Assembly: GCA_016872175.1 (NCBI GenBank) | Contig: VHBA01000016.1 | Coordinates: 1 to 41,643 of the forward strand | From: Sphingomonadales bacterium | GTDB taxonomy: Bacteria > Bacteroidota > Bacteroidia > NS11-12g > UBA955 | Length of the DNA stretch: 41,643 bases | Direction of reading: 5' to 3' | Shown here: piece after piece, positions 9,371-18,821 of the stretch | Numbering within the stretch: the stretch's first letter is position 1 | How the letters are laid out: every line of letters begins with the position of its first letter | The notes under the pieces: model-generated | What the model saw: only the letters and a program-made list of their open reading frames with translations | Told to the model about the DNA's origin: nothing | Databases searched by the model: none | Position numbers and translations under genes: made by a program

Positions 9371-10681
9371 ATGGCACATTCGGTGGCTTTTTATACCCTG
9401 GGCTGCAAACTCAACTTTGCTGAAACCGGAACCATAGGCAAGCAATTGACCGATAATGGTTTTGTGCGTGCTGAGTTTACTGATGGAGCTGATATGTATG
9501 TAATCAACACGTGCAGCGTTACGGATCATGCAGACCGCAAGTGTAAAAAAGTAGTGGCAGAGGCGCTTCGCTACAATCCCAATGCTTATGTGGTTGTGGT
9601 GGGTTGCTATGCACAGCTTAAGCCTGTTGAGATTTCACAGATTCCCGGTGTGGATATGGTGCTTGGCGCCGCTGAAAAGTTTAACCTGATGGCTCATCTG
9701 GGTGAATTGAGCAAGGAATCAAGTGCGCGGATTTTGAATTCACCTATAAAAGAAACCCGAGACTTTGTGCCCGGTTTCAGCGAAGGTGAACGAACACGTG
9801 CCTTTGTGAAGGTGCAGGACGGTTGCGATTATTTCTGTTCGTTTTGTACTATTCCTTTGGCTCGTGGCAGCAGTCGTAGCGCCAATATTGAAGAGACGCT
9901 TGAAAAGATAAAACAGGTTGCAACCGGAGCAGTGCGTGAAATTGTGCTTACCGGTGTGAATCTGGGAGATTTTGGTGTGAATCAAGGCGAAGATTTCTAT
10001 GGTCTGGTTAGGGAACTTGATAAACTGGAAACGGTTGAACGGTTTCGCATCAGCAGTATTGAGCCCAACCTGCTCAGTGATGAAATCATAGATTTCGTAT
10101 CACAATCAAAGCGGTTTGTTCCGCATTTCCATATCCCACTGCAAAGTGGCAGCGATGAGATTTTGGGCAGAATGCGTCGCCGTTATAAGACATATTTATA
10201 CAGGAGTAGAATAGAACAGATTTTGCAACGAATGCCTCATTGCGCTATTGGTGTGGATGTTATTGTTGGTTTTCCTGGTGAAACAGAAGAGGAGTTTTTA
10301 AAGACCTATCATTTTCTAAATGAGCTTGAAATAGCTTATCTGCATGTGTTTCCATATAGTGAGAGACCTAATACCACAGCTAAAAAAATGCAGGGGCGTA
10401 TTCCTCAGTCTGTGAGGCATGAACGGGTAAGTATGTTGCGCACACTTAGCGAGAAAAAACGGCAGGCGTTTTACAGAAAGCATTTGGGCACCACCCGAAC
10501 CGTGCTGTTTGAGGCCGAAGAAAAAAGCGGGTTTATGCATGGTTTTACGGATAATTACATCAAGGTAAAGGCTACCTACGATCCATTGCTGGTGAATGAA
10601 ATGGCAGATGTTTTACTGGAAACCATGAACGAAGATGGGACAGTTAGCGGTATGCTTGATTTAGCGATTGTGCATCACTAA
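9371..10681 (+). CDS. mtaB: tRNA t6A37 methylthiotransferase MtaB
   Basis: A 436-aa radical-SAM methylthiotransferase. The N-terminal domain has the three cluster cysteines (Cys12 in GCKLN, Cys48 in NTCSV, Cys79 in VGCYAQ); the radical-SAM motif is CDYFCSFC (Cys152, 156, 159); a TRAM-like C-terminal domain covers about 375-436. The FVKVQDGCDYFCSFCTIP stretch and the GCKLNFAETG opening are typical of MtaB, which makes ms2t6A37 in tRNAs reading ANN codons, rather than MiaB or RimO. It is followed after 9 nt by an Lgt-like gene. Confidence 0.88.
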   Translation: MAHSVAFYTLGCKLNFAETGTIGKQLTDNGFVRAEFTDGADMYVINTCSVTDHADRKCKKVVAEALRYNPNAYVVVVGCYAQLKPVEISQIPGVDMVLGAAEKFNLMAHLGELSKESSARILNSPIKETRDFVPGFSEGERTRAFVKVQDGCDYFCSFCTIPLARGSSRSANIEETLEKIKQVATGAVREIVLTGVNLGDFGVNQGEDFYGLVRELDKLETVERFRISSIEPNLLSDEIIDFVSQSKRFVPHFHIPLQSGSDEILGRMRRRYKTYLYRSRIEQILQRMPHCAIGVDVIVGFPGETEEEFLKTYHFLNELEIAYLHVFPYSERPNTTAKKMQGRIPQSVRHERVSMLRTLSEKKRQAFYRKHLGTTRTVLFEAEEKSGFMHGFTDNYIKVKATYDPLLVNEMADVLLETMNEDGTVSGMLDLAIVHH

Positions 10682-10690
10682 TTTGCGAAC

Positions 10691-11884
10691 GTGTTTCCAA
10701 CGCTATATCATTTTTACAGGGATATGTTCGGAATTGAGATTCCGGCCCTCCAAATCCTAAATACATTTGGTTTTTTTGTTGCATTGTCAATCGCGGGTGC
10801 TTTCTGGGCAATGTCGGCAGAAATGCGCAGACGGACAGTATTGGGGCAATTTCAGTCTGTGGAGGTGAAAACCATTAAAGGTACTGCATATCCTATTTCT
10901 GATTATATCCTGAATGGTTTTTTTGCTTTCATATTCGGATACAAAATTCTATACCTAATGTTTCCCGCTGAGGCGAATTTTGTTCCACAGGAGCATATTT
11001 TCACGTCAGAGGGAAGTGTGTTATTTGGTTTGATTTCGTTGCTGGTTGTGCTGGGATGGAGATATTACGGTGATAAAAAGCAGCGTCTGCCTGAGCCGCA
11101 AATAGAAATCCAGACTCAGTCTGCCGAATGGCATATGGGTAATATTACCACGGTGGCCTTGCTGTCAGGGTTTGCCGGTGCAAAACTGTTTCATATTCTG
11201 GAAAATCCCTCCGGTTTAACTTTTACAGCTATTCTGGATGCGTTTTTCAGCACCGGCGGCTGGACATTCTATGGCGGGCTGGTTTGCGGTGCTGCAGGGG
11301 TTTTGGTTTATTGCAAACGCAAAGGCATCAGTTTATTGCGAATGCTGGATGCAGGAGGTCCTGCCATGATGTTGTCCTATGGAATTGGACGCTTTGGTTG
11401 TCAGTTTTCAGGGGATGGAGATTGGGGAATAGCCCATACAAGCCCTAAACCATTTTCCTGGCTCCCTGACTGGGTATGGGCCTACAGATACCCGCACAAT
11501 GTACTTGGCGGACAATCTGGTGGATATGCACCGGAAGGAATGGTCCCAATTACAGGCTGTGAAGGAGATTATTGCTATCAGCTGGCTGTTCCTGTTTATC
11601 CTACGCCGCTGTATGAAGCATTGCTGGGGTTGATTTTGTTTTTTGTTTTATGGAAGGTGTTGCGCTTTAAAAGCCAGGCGCCAGGTAAATTATTTGCCTG
11701 GTATATGGTATTTGCCGGCGCAGAAAGATTTTTAGTGGAAACTATCCGTGAGCATGGAGACAGCCTTTACAGACTTGGTTCTCTTGTGTGCTCACAGGCA
11801 CAGTTGATTTCGTTTTTTTTAATGCTCATAGGCGCATGGTGGTTGTTTAAAAAACAGCCTGCTTCTACAATAAAACCGGTGTAA
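10691..11884 (+). CDS. Lgt-like prolipoprotein diacylglyceryl transferase family membrane protein
   Basis: A 397-aa polytopic membrane protein with about seven hydrophobic segments. Residues 228-246 contain a motif close to the Lgt signature: SYGIGRFGCQFSGDGDWG, where classical Lgt has G-x-IGR-x-GNFINxE. Lgt transfers diacylglyceryl to the lipobox cysteine of prolipoproteins. This protein is longer than classical Lgt (about 260-290) because of an N-terminal extension and a loop near residues 130-145, and it belongs to a second Lgt-like group found in Bacteroidota. The Asn after the motif Gly is Cys, so activity should not be assumed. The start is GTG at 10691; MFPTLYH fits the group. Confidence 0.7.
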   Translation: MFPTLYHFYRDMFGIEIPALQILNTFGFFVALSIAGAFWAMSAEMRRRTVLGQFQSVEVKTIKGTAYPISDYILNGFFAFIFGYKILYLMFPAEANFVPQEHIFTSEGSVLFGLISLLVVLGWRYYGDKKQRLPEPQIEIQTQSAEWHMGNITTVALLSGFAGAKLFHILENPSGLTFTAILDAFFSTGGWTFYGGLVCGAAGVLVYCKRKGISLLRMLDAGGPAMMLSYGIGRFGCQFSGDGDWGIAHTSPKPFSWLPDWVWAYRYPHNVLGGQSGGYAPEGMVPITGCEGDYCYQLAVPVYPTPLYEALLGLILFFVLWKVLRFKSQAPGKLFAWYMVFAGAERFLVETIREHGDSLYRLGSLVCSQAQLISFFLMLIGAWWLFKKQPASTIKPV

Positions 11885-11889
11885 ATTTG
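11882..11889 (+). promoter_or_regulatory. -7 promoter box for the DUF4294 gene
   Basis: TAAATTTG matches TAnnTTTG and overlaps the stop codon of the upstream Lgt-like gene. It ends 17 nt before the ATG at 11907. Confidence 0.4.
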
Positions 11890-11906
11890 TTAGTTATAAA
11901 ACCAAT

Positions 11907-12464
11907 ATGAAATCATTTTTAAGTTTTTTAGTTTGCCTGTTAATGGTCGGATTTTCGCGGCTTTCCGCGCAGGATACGGCAACCTGGATTGTGGTTGATG
12001 GCGATACCATTGATAATAAAATTATGGATCCCGTATTGGTGAGTACCACCATGAATGCCGAGGGTAGAAAAGCATATCAGCGCCTAAAAAAACGGGTAAA
12101 AAGGGTTATGCCCTACGCCAAGATGGCAGCTTATAAAATGCGGGTTATGGAAGACAATTTGACCCAGAAAAAATCGAAAAAGGAGCGTAAAAAATACATC
12201 AAAGAATGTGAGGAAAGCTTGAAAGAAATGTACATGGGTCAACTAAAAGATTTAAGTATAGATGACGGCAAAATCCTCATGAAACTTATTTATCGTGAGA
12301 CGGGCAAGACAACGTGGGAAATCATGAAAAATTACCGTGGCGGTGCTGAAGCCTTTTTCTGGCAGGCATTTGGTACGGTATACGGTCATGACATGAAAGT
12401 TGAGTTTGATCCGGTTGTTGACTTCCAAATTGAAAATATTATCCGTATCGAAAAACTGGAGTGA
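11907..12464 (+). CDS. DUF4294 protein
   Basis: A 185-aa protein with a signal peptide (cleavage after RLSAQ, about residue 22). The mature part carries VDGDTI, RLKKRVKRVMPYAKMAA, a lysine-rich helical stretch (about 88-100), LSIDDGKILMKLIYRETG and a FFWQAFGTVYG segment, the conserved pattern of DUF4294, a periplasmic Bacteroidota family of unknown function. It ends 2 nt before the convergent permease gene. The position next to an Lgt-like protein is suggestive only of a cell-envelope theme. Confidence 0.75.
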   Translation: MKSFLSFLVCLLMVGFSRLSAQDTATWIVVDGDTIDNKIMDPVLVSTTMNAEGRKAYQRLKKRVKRVMPYAKMAAYKMRVMEDNLTQKKSKKERKKYIKECEESLKEMYMGQLKDLSIDDGKILMKLIYRETGKTTWEIMKNYRGGAEAFFWQAFGTVYGHDMKVEFDPVVDFQIENIIRIEKLE

Positions 12465-12466
12465 AT

Positions 12467-13414
12467 TTATTTTTTGCGAAGTATAATCCAAAGAACTGCC
12501 GGTGCGCCCATGATGGCGCAAACTGCGTTGGTTGGTAAAATTATATCATTCAATGCATGATGGGCAACCCAATCAGCCAGCATACACAAAGTCATACCGC
12601 ATAAAAGAGTGGGAAGCCATAAAGTACCGTGGTTATTGCTTTTCATGAGACCGCGGGCAATATGTGGGGCAATCATTCCCACGAACCCAATAGGACCACA
12701 AAAACCGGTAATGGCACCTGCTGTTAATCCTACAAGAATCACAACAATTATACGAAATTTGGATATATCCATACCTGCTGAGGTTGCGTATGTGTCGCCG
12801 GGCAAATAGGTGTCCAATTTAAAGCGAAGAAACCATAATGCAGCTGTGGAAACCGCTACAATTGAGCCAATTAGCGGTATTTCTTTCTGCTGCACACGGT
12901 CGAATCCCCCCAATCCCCACATTATAAAACTTTTCACTTGTTCGGCCTGAGCCAGTCCTTGCAGAATTTCACTGCCTGCGCCAAGCAGATAACCGAGTAG
13001 CACACCGGAAATAAGTAAGGTAAAAGCATTGCCATGTCTCCGCTGAATAAGGATTTGTAGCAATAATACGGCCATACTGCCTGCCATGCCTATTGCAGCA
13101 ATGCCGGCACTTTGCATCCAACCGGCAGCAAAACCGGCCGGAAATGCCATGAGAAATATTGCAACAGCGAATGAAGCGCCCGGAGTTGCACCTGTCAGGA
13201 ATGGTCCGGCCAGCGGATTTCTAAACAAGGTTTGCATAGCAAGGCCGCTAACTGAAAGCCCGATTCCGGTAAGCGCGGCAGCCATTACCCTGGGAAAACG
13301 AAATGCAGTAAATACTTCATCCTTCATGTTGATGTCGCCGGCCGAAAAATCCAGCCAAAAAAGCGATGCACTTAGCAGTAACAGGATGATAACTATACCG
13401 TTGTGTTTCTTCAT
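12467..13414 (-). CDS. FecCD-type iron/cobalamin ABC transporter permease
   Basis: A 315-aa integral membrane protein of the FecCD/BtuC family with about 8-10 hydrophobic helices. Recognisable stretches are RFPRVMAAALTGIGLSVSG, AGPFLTGATPGASFAVA and, near the C-terminus, GFCGPIGFVGMIAPHIARGL, the cytoplasmic coupling segment that contacts the ATPase. It imports iron-siderophore, haem or cobalamin from the periplasm. It overlaps the binding-protein gene by 4 nt (ATGA, 13411-13414). No ATPase gene follows; the next gene is convergent. The substrate cannot be fixed from sequence alone. Confidence 0.85.
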   Translation of the reverse strand: MKKHNGIVIILLLLSASLFWLDFSAGDINMKDEVFTAFRFPRVMAAALTGIGLSVSGLAMQTLFRNPLAGPFLTGATPGASFAVAIFLMAFPAGFAAGWMQSAGIAAIGMAGSMAVLLLQILIQRRHGNAFTLLISGVLLGYLLGAGSEILQGLAQAEQVKSFIMWGLGGFDRVQQKEIPLIGSIVAVSTAALWFLRFKLDTYLPGDTYATSAGMDISKFRIIVVILVGLTAGAITGFCGPIGFVGMIAPHIARGLMKSNNHGTLWLPTLLCGMTLCMLADWVAHHALNDIILPTNAVCAIMGAPAVLWIILRKK

Positions 13415-14550
13415 TTCAATGCTTCAAAGAAAACAAGTTCCTGTTCTTCGGGTGCCAGGCCGGGATGGAAAATATGCACAAGGTCCCGAAGAGCCAGATC
13501 AGGGCGCACTACAGCATAGTCCCACCAAGCGTTGCCGCCATATTTATTGAGTGTTTTAGTTGAATTGTACACTCCGCCATCTTTGATTGCGCTGAAACTT
13601 TCCAGCCTGCGGTCTGCTGAGGTAATACATGCAATATTTCTACAAGCACCCGGATTGATCCAAAAGTCTGCATCTTTAGCTCTACGGTAAACAGTTTCTA
13701 TATCGAGTGAGATTTTACCTGTTCCTTCTTCGTTTTTCCAAAAATAATCTGCTCCTGCATCCCTGAGCAAAGCTGCCATATAGCTTCCACCGGCAGGAAC
13801 ATCCCAGTTTCCGCTATACGGTGCATTGCAAAATACGGTAGGTTCCTGTTGGCTTGCCTCATTAACATCATTAACCAAAGCCAGATAGTGTTCCTCGACC
13901 ATGTTGAAATAAGCTTCTGCTACATCAGGCTTACCCGTAAGCCAACCAAGCACCTTAAGCCATTCAGCCCTTGCCAGCGGATGGTTTTCCAGGTAGTTCT
14001 GTAAGAACAAAACCGGAATGCCTTGCTGTGTAATCGCATTCCATTCTTTTTTGCCCTTGTTGTCAATAAAATAGGTCAAAACCATATCCGGTTTGCTCTT
14101 CATTAGTTTTTCCCTGTCGAGTGAAACACCTTTTGTGGCCTCTGTTATATTGCTTTTGGCAAACCATTTTCTGCAATTTGGTCCGGTGTGATATTGAATA
14201 TTGTCCGTGCAGCAAATGCGTGTTTCGGTGCCCAGCACTTCCATCATGCCTGAAAAGACAGCGGTCATACATGCGATACGTTTTCGCCTGGAGATTTTCA
14301 TACAGCCAGTGGGAGTGGTGCCATTTCCTAAATATGCAATCTGCATCCATTGTGATGTGTCAGCAGGGTTCCTTAAAGCAATGAAAGAATCTTTTCCGGA
14401 AGTGCCCAGAAGAAACAGCCGGCTGTAGTCTGCTTGCTGCCAATGAACATTGGCAGGCAGAGCAGCTGACTTTTTATTTTGGCATGCAGAAAACTGCGAA
14501 AGCAGAATAAGTGAAAACGTTATGTGGATCAGCAACCTCAAGGGTTGCAA
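13411..14550 (-). CDS. Iron/cobalamin ABC transporter substrate-binding lipoprotein
   Basis: A 379-aa predicted lipoprotein (lipobox QFSAC, Cys23) of the cluster A-II (BtuF/FepB) type with two lobes. SLDREKLMKSKPDMVLTYF, IPVLFLQNYLENHPLARAEWLK and a C-terminal RPDLALRDLVHIFHPGL are hallmark segments of these periplasmic binding proteins. It delivers ligand to the permease encoded next. The ATG at 14550 lies inside the end of the hydrolase gene (13-nt overlap). Cofactor or siderophore specificity is unknown; the haem-type operon at 2-6.6 kb is a possible outer-membrane partner, but this is inference. Confidence 0.82.
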   Translation of the reverse strand: MQPLRLLIHITFSLILLSQFSACQNKKSAALPANVHWQQADYSRLFLLGTSGKDSFIALRNPADTSQWMQIAYLGNGTTPTGCMKISRRKRIACMTAVFSGMMEVLGTETRICCTDNIQYHTGPNCRKWFAKSNITEATKGVSLDREKLMKSKPDMVLTYFIDNKGKKEWNAITQQGIPVLFLQNYLENHPLARAEWLKVLGWLTGKPDVAEAYFNMVEEHYLALVNDVNEASQQEPTVFCNAPYSGNWDVPAGGSYMAALLRDAGADYFWKNEEGTGKISLDIETVYRRAKDADFWINPGACRNIACITSADRRLESFSAIKDGGVYNSTKTLNKYGGNAWWDYAVVRPDLALRDLVHIFHPGLAPEEQELVFFEALK

Positions 14551-15761
14551 AGAAACGAACCTTCCACCAAATTTGTTTTATATCTAATCAGACATGGTGT
14601 GTGGGTTATTTCTATGCGTTGTCCCGCAACGATATTTAATTTGTTGAGCATGCGGCCTGCCATGTCGTAAAATTCCCAAATACCGCTTTGCAAAGGGTAT
14701 AGGAAGGTTTTACTGCCTTCGGTTTGCAACTGATAGGGTTTTTCCTGTAGGGTTTTGCGCGTTCCTGTATTTGGGCTGCATATAACTGCCGATGCCCAGT
14801 TGGCCGTCATGGTATCCATGAGTGCCGGATTGTCTACATCATGTACATTGCCATTTATAATTCTGTTGCGCATGGCAATACCTGTATAACCCAGTGCTTT
14901 TAGTCTTCTGCTGATAATGGCGCTGCCATAGAGCATGGGCCAGTTATCAGACATCCCAAGCCCCAGGCCGTAGAAAGGACGGTTTATACCGGCAGGAACA
15001 ACTGGATCGCCCAGCTGGTGATAGTTAAATACAGCAGGTCTTGCGCTTTCCAAAACAGCTGTGTCTGCAACGGCCCCAAAGTAGTTTAATACACCGCGCA
15101 CGGAAGTGTTGTATCCATTCAGGTTCAGGGTGCCTTCCACACCGCCCAGTGCTGGTCGTTTATAGTTGTTTCCCTGATACACCACGCTGTTAATAGAATC
15201 GCAGGATGCAGGTCTGAATTTATTGTCATTCACAAATGCCACATTCAGGCTGGTGATAGCGCCTGCGCTAAATCCGCCAATAAAAAAGTTTAGAATATCA
15301 GCGCTGTCTGCCATGTTGCGTCCTTTTAAATATCGAACAGCACCTTTAATGTCCTGCAAAGCCCTGTAGGCGGCACGTTCGGGTTCTGCTTTATCGAGTG
15401 CCCATGGATACTGATCCGGAAAAACCGGGCGGAAAAATCCCAGTCTGTAAGATGCGGTTGCTGCCACATATCCTCGCTGGGCAAACGATTTGGCCTGGTT
15501 GGTTACGTCTTTGTAGTTACCTCCGCTGAAACCGCCTCCGTGTATAAAGAGAATCATGGGTCTAAATCGGTTTTTGTCCCCCACAGGTTTATAAATATCG
15601 ATATAGAGGGTATCCTGTCTGTTTCCGTATGCTTTTGCCACACCGTATACAGTGTTTAATTCTTGCCGAATGGCATATTTTTTCTGGGTGTAATCACAGG
15701 GCTGGGAAACAGATACCGTCGAAATGAGGAGGGATGTAAAAAACAGAAGCAACCGATTCAT
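14538..15761 (-). CDS. Secreted alpha/beta hydrolase (carboxylesterase-like), possible T9SS-type tail
   Basis: A 407-aa protein with a signal peptide (cleaved near VSVSQ, residue 20). It has an oxyanion-hole HGGG (74-77), nucleophile elbow GGFSAG (Ser165) and a late His in NVHDVDN (His307), consistent with a serine esterase of the carboxylesterase/BD-FAE type. The last 60 residues (GIWEFYDMAGRMLNKLNI followed by a short strand pair) resemble a degenerate T9SS sorting domain, so it may be exported to the surface. Promoter-like TATCTTCG at 15773-15766 ends 4 nt before the ATG. It heads the transcript with the binding protein and permease, which may mean it processes an ester-containing ligand; this is speculation. 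Confidence 0.75.
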   Translation of the reverse strand: MNRLLLFFTSLLISTVSVSQPCDYTQKKYAIRQELNTVYGVAKAYGNRQDTLYIDIYKPVGDKNRFRPMILFIHGGGFSGGNYKDVTNQAKSFAQRGYVAATASYRLGFFRPVFPDQYPWALDKAEPERAAYRALQDIKGAVRYLKGRNMADSADILNFFIGGFSAGAITSLNVAFVNDNKFRPASCDSINSVVYQGNNYKRPALGGVEGTLNLNGYNTSVRGVLNYFGAVADTAVLESARPAVFNYHQLGDPVVPAGINRPFYGLGLGMSDNWPMLYGSAIISRRLKALGYTGIAMRNRIINGNVHDVDNPALMDTMTANWASAVICSPNTGTRKTLQEKPYQLQTEGSKTFLYPLQSGIWEFYDMAGRMLNKLNIVAGQRIEITHTPCLIRYKTNLVEGSFLCNP

Positions 15762-15765
15762 AAAA

Positions 15766-15773
15766 CGAAGATA
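15766..15773 (-). promoter_or_regulatory. -7-like box for the hydrolase/ABC operon
   Basis: The minus strand reads TATCTTCG, one base off TAnnTTTG, ending 4 nt before the ATG at 15761. The same TTCG variant is seen before glmM, the CAP gene and the PD40 gene. No clear -33 element. Confidence 0.35.
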
Positions 15774-15827
15774 ACAAAAAAATAGACATATTAAAAAATA
15801 GTGAACACAGAAATTGTTTCAACCCCA

Positions 15828-15835
15828 TATATTTG
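15828..15835 (+). promoter_or_regulatory. -7 promoter box for the FtsB-like gene
   Basis: TATATTTG matches TAnnTTTG and ends 9 nt before the ATG at 15845. A TTG at 15814-15816 is too close to be a standard -33 element. Confidence 0.4.
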
Positions 15836-15844
15836 TAGTGACTG

Positions 15845-16138
15845 ATGCAAAAGTTGTTTCAATACCGCTACATTCTGCTTTTTAGCTTCTTTGGCCTGTG
15901 GATGCTGTTTTTTGACAGTAACAATGTGTTTTATCGTTTTTCGATTGCTTCAGAGGTTTCTGATCTTGAGGACTCAAAACAGATCTATGAAAAACAAATT
16001 ACAGACCTGAGAAGACAGCGCACGGAATTATTTGGCAATCAGGCCAATATTGAAAAATTTGCCAGAGAAAAGTATATGATGAAGAAGGAAAATGAGGATC
16101 TCTTTGTTATCATCAATGATACTTTGGCAGAAGATTGA
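15845..16138 (+). CDS. FtsB/DivIC-type septum formation initiator
   Basis: A 97-aa bitopic protein: one membrane segment (about residues 9-26, YILLFSFFGLWMLFF), then a coiled coil (about 33-65, rich in K/E/Q: SDLEDSKQIYEKQITDLRRQ) and a short C-terminal part with FAREKYMMKKENEDLFVI, which matches the conserved end of FtsB/DivIC. It is a predicted divisome component that bridges FtsQ and FtsL in the periplasm. It lies about 100 nt upstream of dnaN with its own promoter box. The exact FtsB-versus-DivIC naming is not settled by sequence. Confidence 0.8.
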   Translation: MQKLFQYRYILLFSFFGLWMLFFDSNNVFYRFSIASEVSDLEDSKQIYEKQITDLRRQRTELFGNQANIEKFAREKYMMKKENEDLFVIINDTLAED

Positions 16139-16200
16139 ACGCATGTTGTCTTTGTTCATAAAACCTAAAAATTTGTGTATTTCTATTCAGTCAATTTGAA

Positions 16201-16208
16201 TACGTTTG
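16201..16208 (+). promoter_or_regulatory. -7 promoter box for dnaN
   Basis: TACGTTTG matches TAnnTTTG and ends 28 nt before the ATG at 16237. A TTTG at 16172-16175 would be the -33 element, but its 25-nt spacer is longer than usual. Confidence 0.4.
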
Positions 16209-16236
16209 CACCCAACATCAGAAAGAATATACTTTT

Positions 16237-17358
16237 ATGAAGTTTATAGCACCCAGTAACGAACTCCTTCAGCACTTGCTGACCGTAAATGGCGCAATTA
16301 TTTCCAAGCCCATAATACCCATTTTGGAGAATTTCCTTTTTGACATTAAAGGAAACACCCTCACTATTTTTAGTACGGATCTCGATACCAGCATGACAAC
16401 AAGTATGCAGGTTGAGTCCAAAGAAGATGTGCGGGTAGCTGTTCCCAGTAAAATGGTGATAGATATTCTCCGCTCTTTGCCCGATCAGCCTGTTACCTTC
16501 AGCATTGAAGAGCCCAGCTACGGTATCGAGGTTGTAAATAACAATGGTCGCTACAAAATGGCAGGCCTAAACGGATCTGATTTTCCGGCATTGCCCGAAA
16601 AATCAGGCGAAGGAAGGTTCACCGTTCCGGCAAATGTGCTGCTCCGAGCCATTAGCAAAACATTGTTTGCCACCGGCAACGACGAACTGCGCCTGAATCT
16701 TACAGGTCTTTTTGTAGAAATGAAGGAAGACAGCGTGAACTTTGTCGCTACCGATGCCAATAAGCTGGTGCGCTTTACCCGCAAGGATTTGAAGACTGGC
16801 TCCGATCAGAATTTTATCATACCCAAAAAACCGCTGAATCTGCTGAAAACAGCACTGCCTAACGATGAAACACCTGTAGTGGTTGATTATAACCGCAGCA
16901 ATGTGTTCTTTACCTTCGGCACTACCCAGCTGATTGCCCGTTTGCTGGACGAGAAATACCCTGACTACAACGCGGTAATTCCTACAGAAAACCCCAATTC
17001 ACTGACCATTTCGCGCAGTGATTTCCTTAGCTCCATAAACCGTATCAGCATTTTTGCCAGCAAAACTACCCATCAGATTCGCCTGAAAATTACCGGCAGC
17101 GAACTGCAAATCAGTGCGGAAGATTTAGAAATGGCCAACGAAGCACAGGAAAAAATCAACTGCGAGTACGATGGTGAGGACATGGAAATCGGTTTCAATG
17201 CCCGTTTCCTGAAAGATATGCTGGCAACTATCGATGGCGAGCAGGTAGTTCTGAAGCTTTCAGCGCCCAACCGTGCAGGCCTGCTGGTTCCTACAGAAAA
17301 TGAGAAGGATGAAGACATCACCATGCTCATTATGCCGATGATGCTAAACAATTACTAA
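16237..17358 (+). CDS. dnaN: DNA polymerase III beta sliding clamp
   Basis: A 373-aa protein of full family length with the threefold clamp architecture. Recognisable segments are the opening [19 protein letters not shown], the middle [21 protein letters not shown], the [14 protein letters not shown]-type stretch of domain 3 and the carboxy end [12 protein letters not shown], close to the M-P-M/V-R/L tail that packs near the hydrophobic protein-binding cleft. It forms a ring dimer that tethers DNA polymerase. dnaA and recF are not adjacent, so this is not an obvious origin region. Its stop overlaps that of the convergent photolyase gene by 4 nt. Confidence 0.95.
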   Translation: MKFIAPSNELLQHLLTVNGAIISKPIIPILENFLFDIKGNTLTIFSTDLDTSMTTSMQVESKEDVRVAVPSKMVIDILRSLPDQPVTFSIEEPSYGIEVVNNNGRYKMAGLNGSDFPALPEKSGEGRFTVPANVLLRAISKTLFATGNDELRLNLTGLFVEMKEDSVNFVATDANKLVRFTRKDLKTGSDQNFIIPKKPLNLLKTALPNDETPVVVDYNRSNVFFTFGTTQLIARLLDEKYPDYNAVIPTENPNSLTISRSDFLSSINRISIFASKTTHQIRLKITGSELQISAEDLEMANEAQEKINCEYDGEDMEIGFNARFLKDMLATIDGEQVVLKLSAPNRAGLLVPTENEKDEDITMLIMPMMLNNY

Positions 17359-18821
17359 GGATTTCTTCGCCCCTTGCGGGTGTGCGCCTGCAGTATTCTG
17401 CTACTTTCAGTTTTTGCTGTTTGAGTTTTTCTTGTGCCCCAAATTTTTTCCCTGTGTTCCTTCGGAATGCCTTCTGTGCTGCAAATCGGTAAAGGGTAAT
17501 TTACTCCTGAAATAAAGCTGTATTCAGCTTGCTCCAAAGCGTTTGCCTCCCAGGGCTTGTGTCGGAGATGAACCGGCAAATGTGCCAGTTCGGGGCACCA
17601 TTTGGCAATAAACAAGCCATCCGGATCGTGGTCAAGGCTTTGTTTTACGGGATTGTACATGCGAACCGTGTTTATGCCCGTGGTTCCGGCTTGCATCTGA
17701 AATTGCGGATAATGAATGCCCGGTTCATAATCCAGAAACAGCTGCGCAATATGGACTTTGCCTTTGCGCCAGTCGGCACCGAGGTGGTGGCATAAAAATG
17801 AAACCAGCACGGCGCGCATCCTGAAGTTGATCCAGCCCGTTTCTTTTAAGCAGCGCATGTTGGCATCCACCATCGGGAAGCCTGTTTGGCCCTTTTTCCA
17901 GGCTTCTACCGCATGCTCATCATTTTTCCATTGCAGGGAATCAAATCCTCGGTTGATGTTCTCGTATTCGTAGCGGCATTCCTGCTCAAACTTTTGAATG
18001 AAATGGCAGTGCCAGCGAAGCCTTTCACGAAAAGATGCAAAAGCACGTTTGTGGATTTTGGCGTTTTCTGTAGTATACGCCACTTGATAAGCCTGCCGCA
18101 CACTCATATTTCCCCAGGCCAGATATGGAGAAAGTCGGCTACACGACAATCGACTCTCTGCCGGCTTTGAAATGTGGCGGTTGTAATTATAGCCACGACT
18201 TTCAATAAAACTTTGCAGGTATTGCCAGGCATGGATTTCACCACCCGGTTGCATATTTTTGTTCCATTGGGCCGGAAGGTCACCTGTGTCAGGTGTATTT
18301 TTAAACGGCAATAATTCATTAATGGCCAGCCCGGGCGTGAATGTATTCTCAATTTGCGGGGCATGCATGTGCCCAAACCATTGCTTGTCCCAGCCATCGC
18401 GGTTTTGAATGCCGCGTAGGATGCCGTCGCGCTGAAATTCCTGCCAATCAATGTTGTGTTTTTTGAATAGCGTAGCAACGGCCTTATCACGGTCCCAGGT
18501 TTGCTGAACGCCGCTTTCCCGGTAGCTAAAAACTTGTTTTACATGATACTTCTCAGCCAAATATGCAAAAACAGAAACTGCATCTTCACAGGCGATGTGC
18601 ACCTGCATATTTGCTTTGGTAAGCCGGCGGTTCATGTCTTCCAGAGACTGAAGCTGAAATGTGATATGGCGTCCGCTGCAATCAGGGCGGGCCATGAGGG
18701 AAGGTTCAAAAAGGAAGATCATCAGGTAGGGCAAACCGGCTTCTTCTGCCGCAGCCAGCGGCGCATGGTCGGAAGTGCGCAGGTCGCGTTTCAGCCAGAC
18801 AATGTTGATGCCTGCTTTCAT
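17355..18821 (-). CDS. Photolyase/cryptochrome-family protein, divergent clade
   Basis: A 488-aa protein with an N-terminal Rossmann antenna domain ([18 protein letters not shown], residues 5-22) and a C-terminal FAD domain: [34 protein letters not shown] and [14 protein letters not shown]. Photolyases use FAD and light to repair pyrimidine dimers. By eye, positions that bind the dimer in E. coli photolyase differ: the Glu274 position is Arg267 (in RERLRWH) and the Asn341 position is Phe333 (in GWINFRMR), and the region near 374-391 reads QFQMQAG...MYNPVKQS rather than the usual NWQW/FRIFNP. It belongs to a bacterial clade with this pattern whose substrate I cannot assign. It overlaps the upstream gene by 4 nt (ATGA). 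Confidence 0.8.
   Translation of the reverse strand: MKAGINIVWLKRDLRTSDHAPLAAAEEAGLPYLMIFLFEPSLMARPDCSGRHITFQLQSLEDMNRRLTKANMQVHIACEDAVSVFAYLAEKYHVKQVFSYRESGVQQTWDRDKAVATLFKKHNIDWQEFQRDGILRGIQNRDGWDKQWFGHMHAPQIENTFTPGLAINELLPFKNTPDTGDLPAQWNKNMQPGGEIHAWQYLQSFIESRGYNYNRHISKPAESRLSCSRLSPYLAWGNMSVRQAYQVAYTTENAKIHKRAFASFRERLRWHCHFIQKFEQECRYEYENINRGFDSLQWKNDEHAVEAWKKGQTGFPMVDANMRCLKETGWINFRMRAVLVSFLCHHLGADWRKGKVHIAQLFLDYEPGIHYPQFQMQAGTTGINTVRMYNPVKQSLDHDPDGLFIAKWCPELAHLPVHLRHKPWEANALEQAEYSFISGVNYPLPICSTEGIPKEHREKIWGTRKTQTAKTESSRILQAHTRKGRRNP

Noticed and set aside
14538-14720. Possible frameshift in the hydrolase C-terminus
   Set aside because: The tail is unusual but the frame is continuous and a 13-nt overlap with the next gene is compatible with an intact end.
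16139-16236. Replication origin near dnaN
   Set aside because: dnaA, recF and gyrB are not adjacent, and no cluster of DnaA boxes is visible in the 98-bp gap.
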